7,665 nt of DNA from Saprospiraceae bacterium (GTDB lineage Bacteria > Bacteroidota > Bacteroidia > Chitinophagales > Saprospiraceae). Shown in pieces: positions 6,618-7,665 of this stretch. The position numbers were made by a program, and so were the translations under genes. The notes below the pieces were generated by a model that did not search any database, had not been told where the DNA came from, and saw nothing but the letters and a program-made list of their open reading frames with translations. The stretch spans positions 1 to 7,665 of the forward strand of contig JAJDFU010000110.1 in the NCBI GenBank assembly GCA_020528935.1, read 5' to 3'. Positions within the stretch are counted from its first letter, which is position 1; each line of letters starts with the position of its first letter.

Positions 6618-7160
6618 ATGATCACGGTCGTTTCCGGCACCAACCGAAAAAACAGCGAGTGCCTGCAATTTGCCCGGGCGTATTGCGAGCTGCTCTGCCG
6701 GCATACAAGCCAGGAAGTAAAACTGCTCGCCTTAGAAGATATTCCTCACGATTGGTTTCACCCGCATATGTATGAGAAGGATGGACAGCGTACCAGCCTC
6801 ATCGAATTGCAGGATGCGTACATGATCCCGGCGGAAAAATTTGCGTTCCTCTCCCCCGAGTACAATGGCGGGTTCCCCGGGGCGTTGAAGCTCTTTCTGG
6901 ATGCCTGTTCGGTGCGCGCCTACGAGCCCACCTTCAAGGGTAAAAAAGCAGCTCTGATCGGCATTGCCAGTGGAAGAGCCGGCAACCTGCGCGGCATGGA
7001 TCACTTATCGGGCATACTGAACCACGTTGGCATGATCGTGCTGCCCAACAAGCTGCCGATATCCCGCATCGGTGCTATTCTGGACGAGGCGGGCAAGGTC
7101 GCAGATGAGCGAACCCTGCGGGTCATGGAAAAGCAGGCGCTGGAGTTGCTGGACTTTTAG
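6618..7160 (+). CDS. NADPH-dependent FMN reductase family protein
   Basis: This 180-residue flavodoxin-like protein belongs to the NADPH-dependent FMN reductase / azoreductase group (Pfam FMN_red). Such proteins bind FMN and pass electrons from NAD(P)H to flavin, quinones or azo compounds. The phosphate-binding loop is SGTNRKNSECLQFA (6-19). The flavin-contact segment SPEYNGGFPGALKLFLD (79-95) is the clearest family mark, and GIASGRAGNLRGMDHL (115-130) forms the third loop. The strand order fits a complete short-chain flavodoxin fold with no signal peptide, so it is cytosolic. The ATG at 6618 begins directly with the first beta strand, MITVVSGT. It diverges from the MBL-fold hydrolase, and its stop codon overlaps the stop of the convergent gene to the right. 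The physiological electron acceptor is not evident. Confidence 0.91.
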   Translation: MITVVSGTNRKNSECLQFARAYCELLCRHTSQEVKLLALEDIPHDWFHPHMYEKDGQRTSLIELQDAYMIPAEKFAFLSPEYNGGFPGALKLFLDACSVRAYEPTFKGKKAALIGIASGRAGNLRGMDHLSGILNHVGMIVLPNKLPISRIGAILDEAGKVADERTLRVMEKQALELLDF

Positions 7161-7528
7161 TCGCGCTGCTGCTCTTCGCGCAATTTCCGGGCCTTTTTCT
7201 GTTCGTTATTGCTTTCGTAAATGCAGTATTGTTCGTAGCGAACGGGATCCCGTTCGGCCCAGATGTCCTTTCCGATATTGCACAAGGTCACCAGTTCCGC
7301 GTAGAGGACGTTGCCCTTTTCGATGCGACGCTCCACGGCAATGTCGCGATCGGCTACTTTGTCCTGTTGGATGTTGAGGGCGCGTTCGAAAGCACTGGAC
7401 GCATCGCTGATGCGCCCGAGCACGCGTTCGTTGACGCCCACATCCTCCAGAAAATCCATTTGCTGGCGGGCAACCCGGCCCACGCGCCGACCGCAAAACA
7501 GAAGTTGCGCGTCGGTCATATCGCCCAT
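7157..7528 (-). CDS. hypothetical alpha-helical protein, N-terminal limit uncertain
   Basis: From the ATG at 7528 this gives 123 residues; the frame stays open to a GTG at 7663 and to the window edge, which would give up to 168 residues. I do not assign a family. The composition is rich in Glu, Arg, Ala and Leu with heptad-like spacing and predicts a helical bundle. A segment around CNIGKDIWAERDPVRYEQY, followed by CIYES, resembles the C-terminal part of small helical hypothetical proteins I associate with Bacteroidota, but this is only an impression. The last ~19 residues are charged (KKARKLREEQQRD). No signal peptide or membrane segment is seen from either start. Residues encoded upstream of 7528 include KFGNRSGRFRKFGTAK, which may be genuine, but beyond about 7575 the composition becomes odd. 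The TAA at 7157-7159 overlaps the TAG of the converging FMN reductase gene. Confidence 0.6.
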   Translation of the reverse strand: MGDMTDAQLLFCGRRVGRVARQQMDFLEDVGVNERVLGRISDASSAFERALNIQQDKVADRDIAVERRIEKGNVLYAELVTLCNIGKDIWAERDPVRYEQYCIYESNNEQKKARKLREEQQRD

Positions 7529-7600
7529 TTTAGCCGTGCCGAATTTGCGGAACCGCCCGCTCCGGTTCCCAAACTTTGTCGCCCCCCGGGTCCACAAACT

Positions 7601-7618
7601 CCCAATGCCCGCATTGGG
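7601..7618. repeat. near-perfect palindrome near the right edge
   Basis: CCCAATGC (7601-7608) and GCATTGGG (7611-7618) are perfect 8-bp arms separated by two bases. On the plus strand they are followed by CC and TTTT (7621-7624), and further on by an eight-T run (7637-7644), a loose terminator-like pattern facing the edge. It sits in sequence of unusual composition and may be an end-of-contig artefact, a binding site, or a weak terminator. Confidence 0.35.
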
Positions 7619-7665
7619 CCTTTTGGCCGCCTCCCCTTTTTTTTCCCGTATCACCCCTCCCACCC

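Overview
The window reads as a stretch of a Bacteroidota chromosome, most likely from the Saprospiria/Lewinella-type lineages with fairly high G+C. The evidence is a chromosomal parA-parB pair followed directly by a DUF5683 gene (an order typical of Bacteroidota), start sites without clear Shine-Dalgarno sequences, and a G+C-rich codon bias in which TTA, CTA and TCA codons are rare. This placement is an inference from gene content and style, not from a database search.

Layout from left to right. Positions 1-167 hold the 3' end of an unrecognised rightward gene or gene remnant, closed by a strong intrinsic terminator (217-256). Positions 317-6517 hold six genes on the minus strand. In transcription order (right to left) they are a UPF0173-type metallo-beta-lactamase-fold hydrolase, parA (Soj), parB (Spo0J), a secreted DUF5683 protein, a 609-residue patatin-like phospholipase, and a Kv-beta-like aldo/keto reductase. 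Gaps from parA onward are 48-69 bp, which suggests one transcription unit. The 97-bp gap between the hydrolase and parA carries a nested inverted repeat with a T-rich tract and may be a boundary. A 100-bp divergent spacer with a hairpin-forming repeat separates the hydrolase from a rightward NADPH-dependent FMN reductase (6618-7160). The stop codon of that gene overlaps the stop codon of a convergent, unrecognised alpha-helical protein gene that runs toward the right edge.

Function. ParA and ParB form the chromosome segregation module: a ParA ATPase and a ParB CTPase clamp that loads at parS. I saw no CACGTG-cored parS in the window. In many Bacteroidota the DUF5683 gene is followed by dapB and lepB. 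Here the downstream partners are instead a phospholipase-like protein and an oxidoreductase. The rest is enzymatic housekeeping (MBL hydrolase, flavin reductase, aldo/keto reductase).

I see no CRISPR array, prophage, insertion sequence, tRNA or rRNA. Nothing amounts to a clearly new biological system. The points most worth a second look are the structured DNA before parA, the phospholipase with its large uncharacterised C-terminal half beside the segregation genes, and the odd sequence at both window edges.
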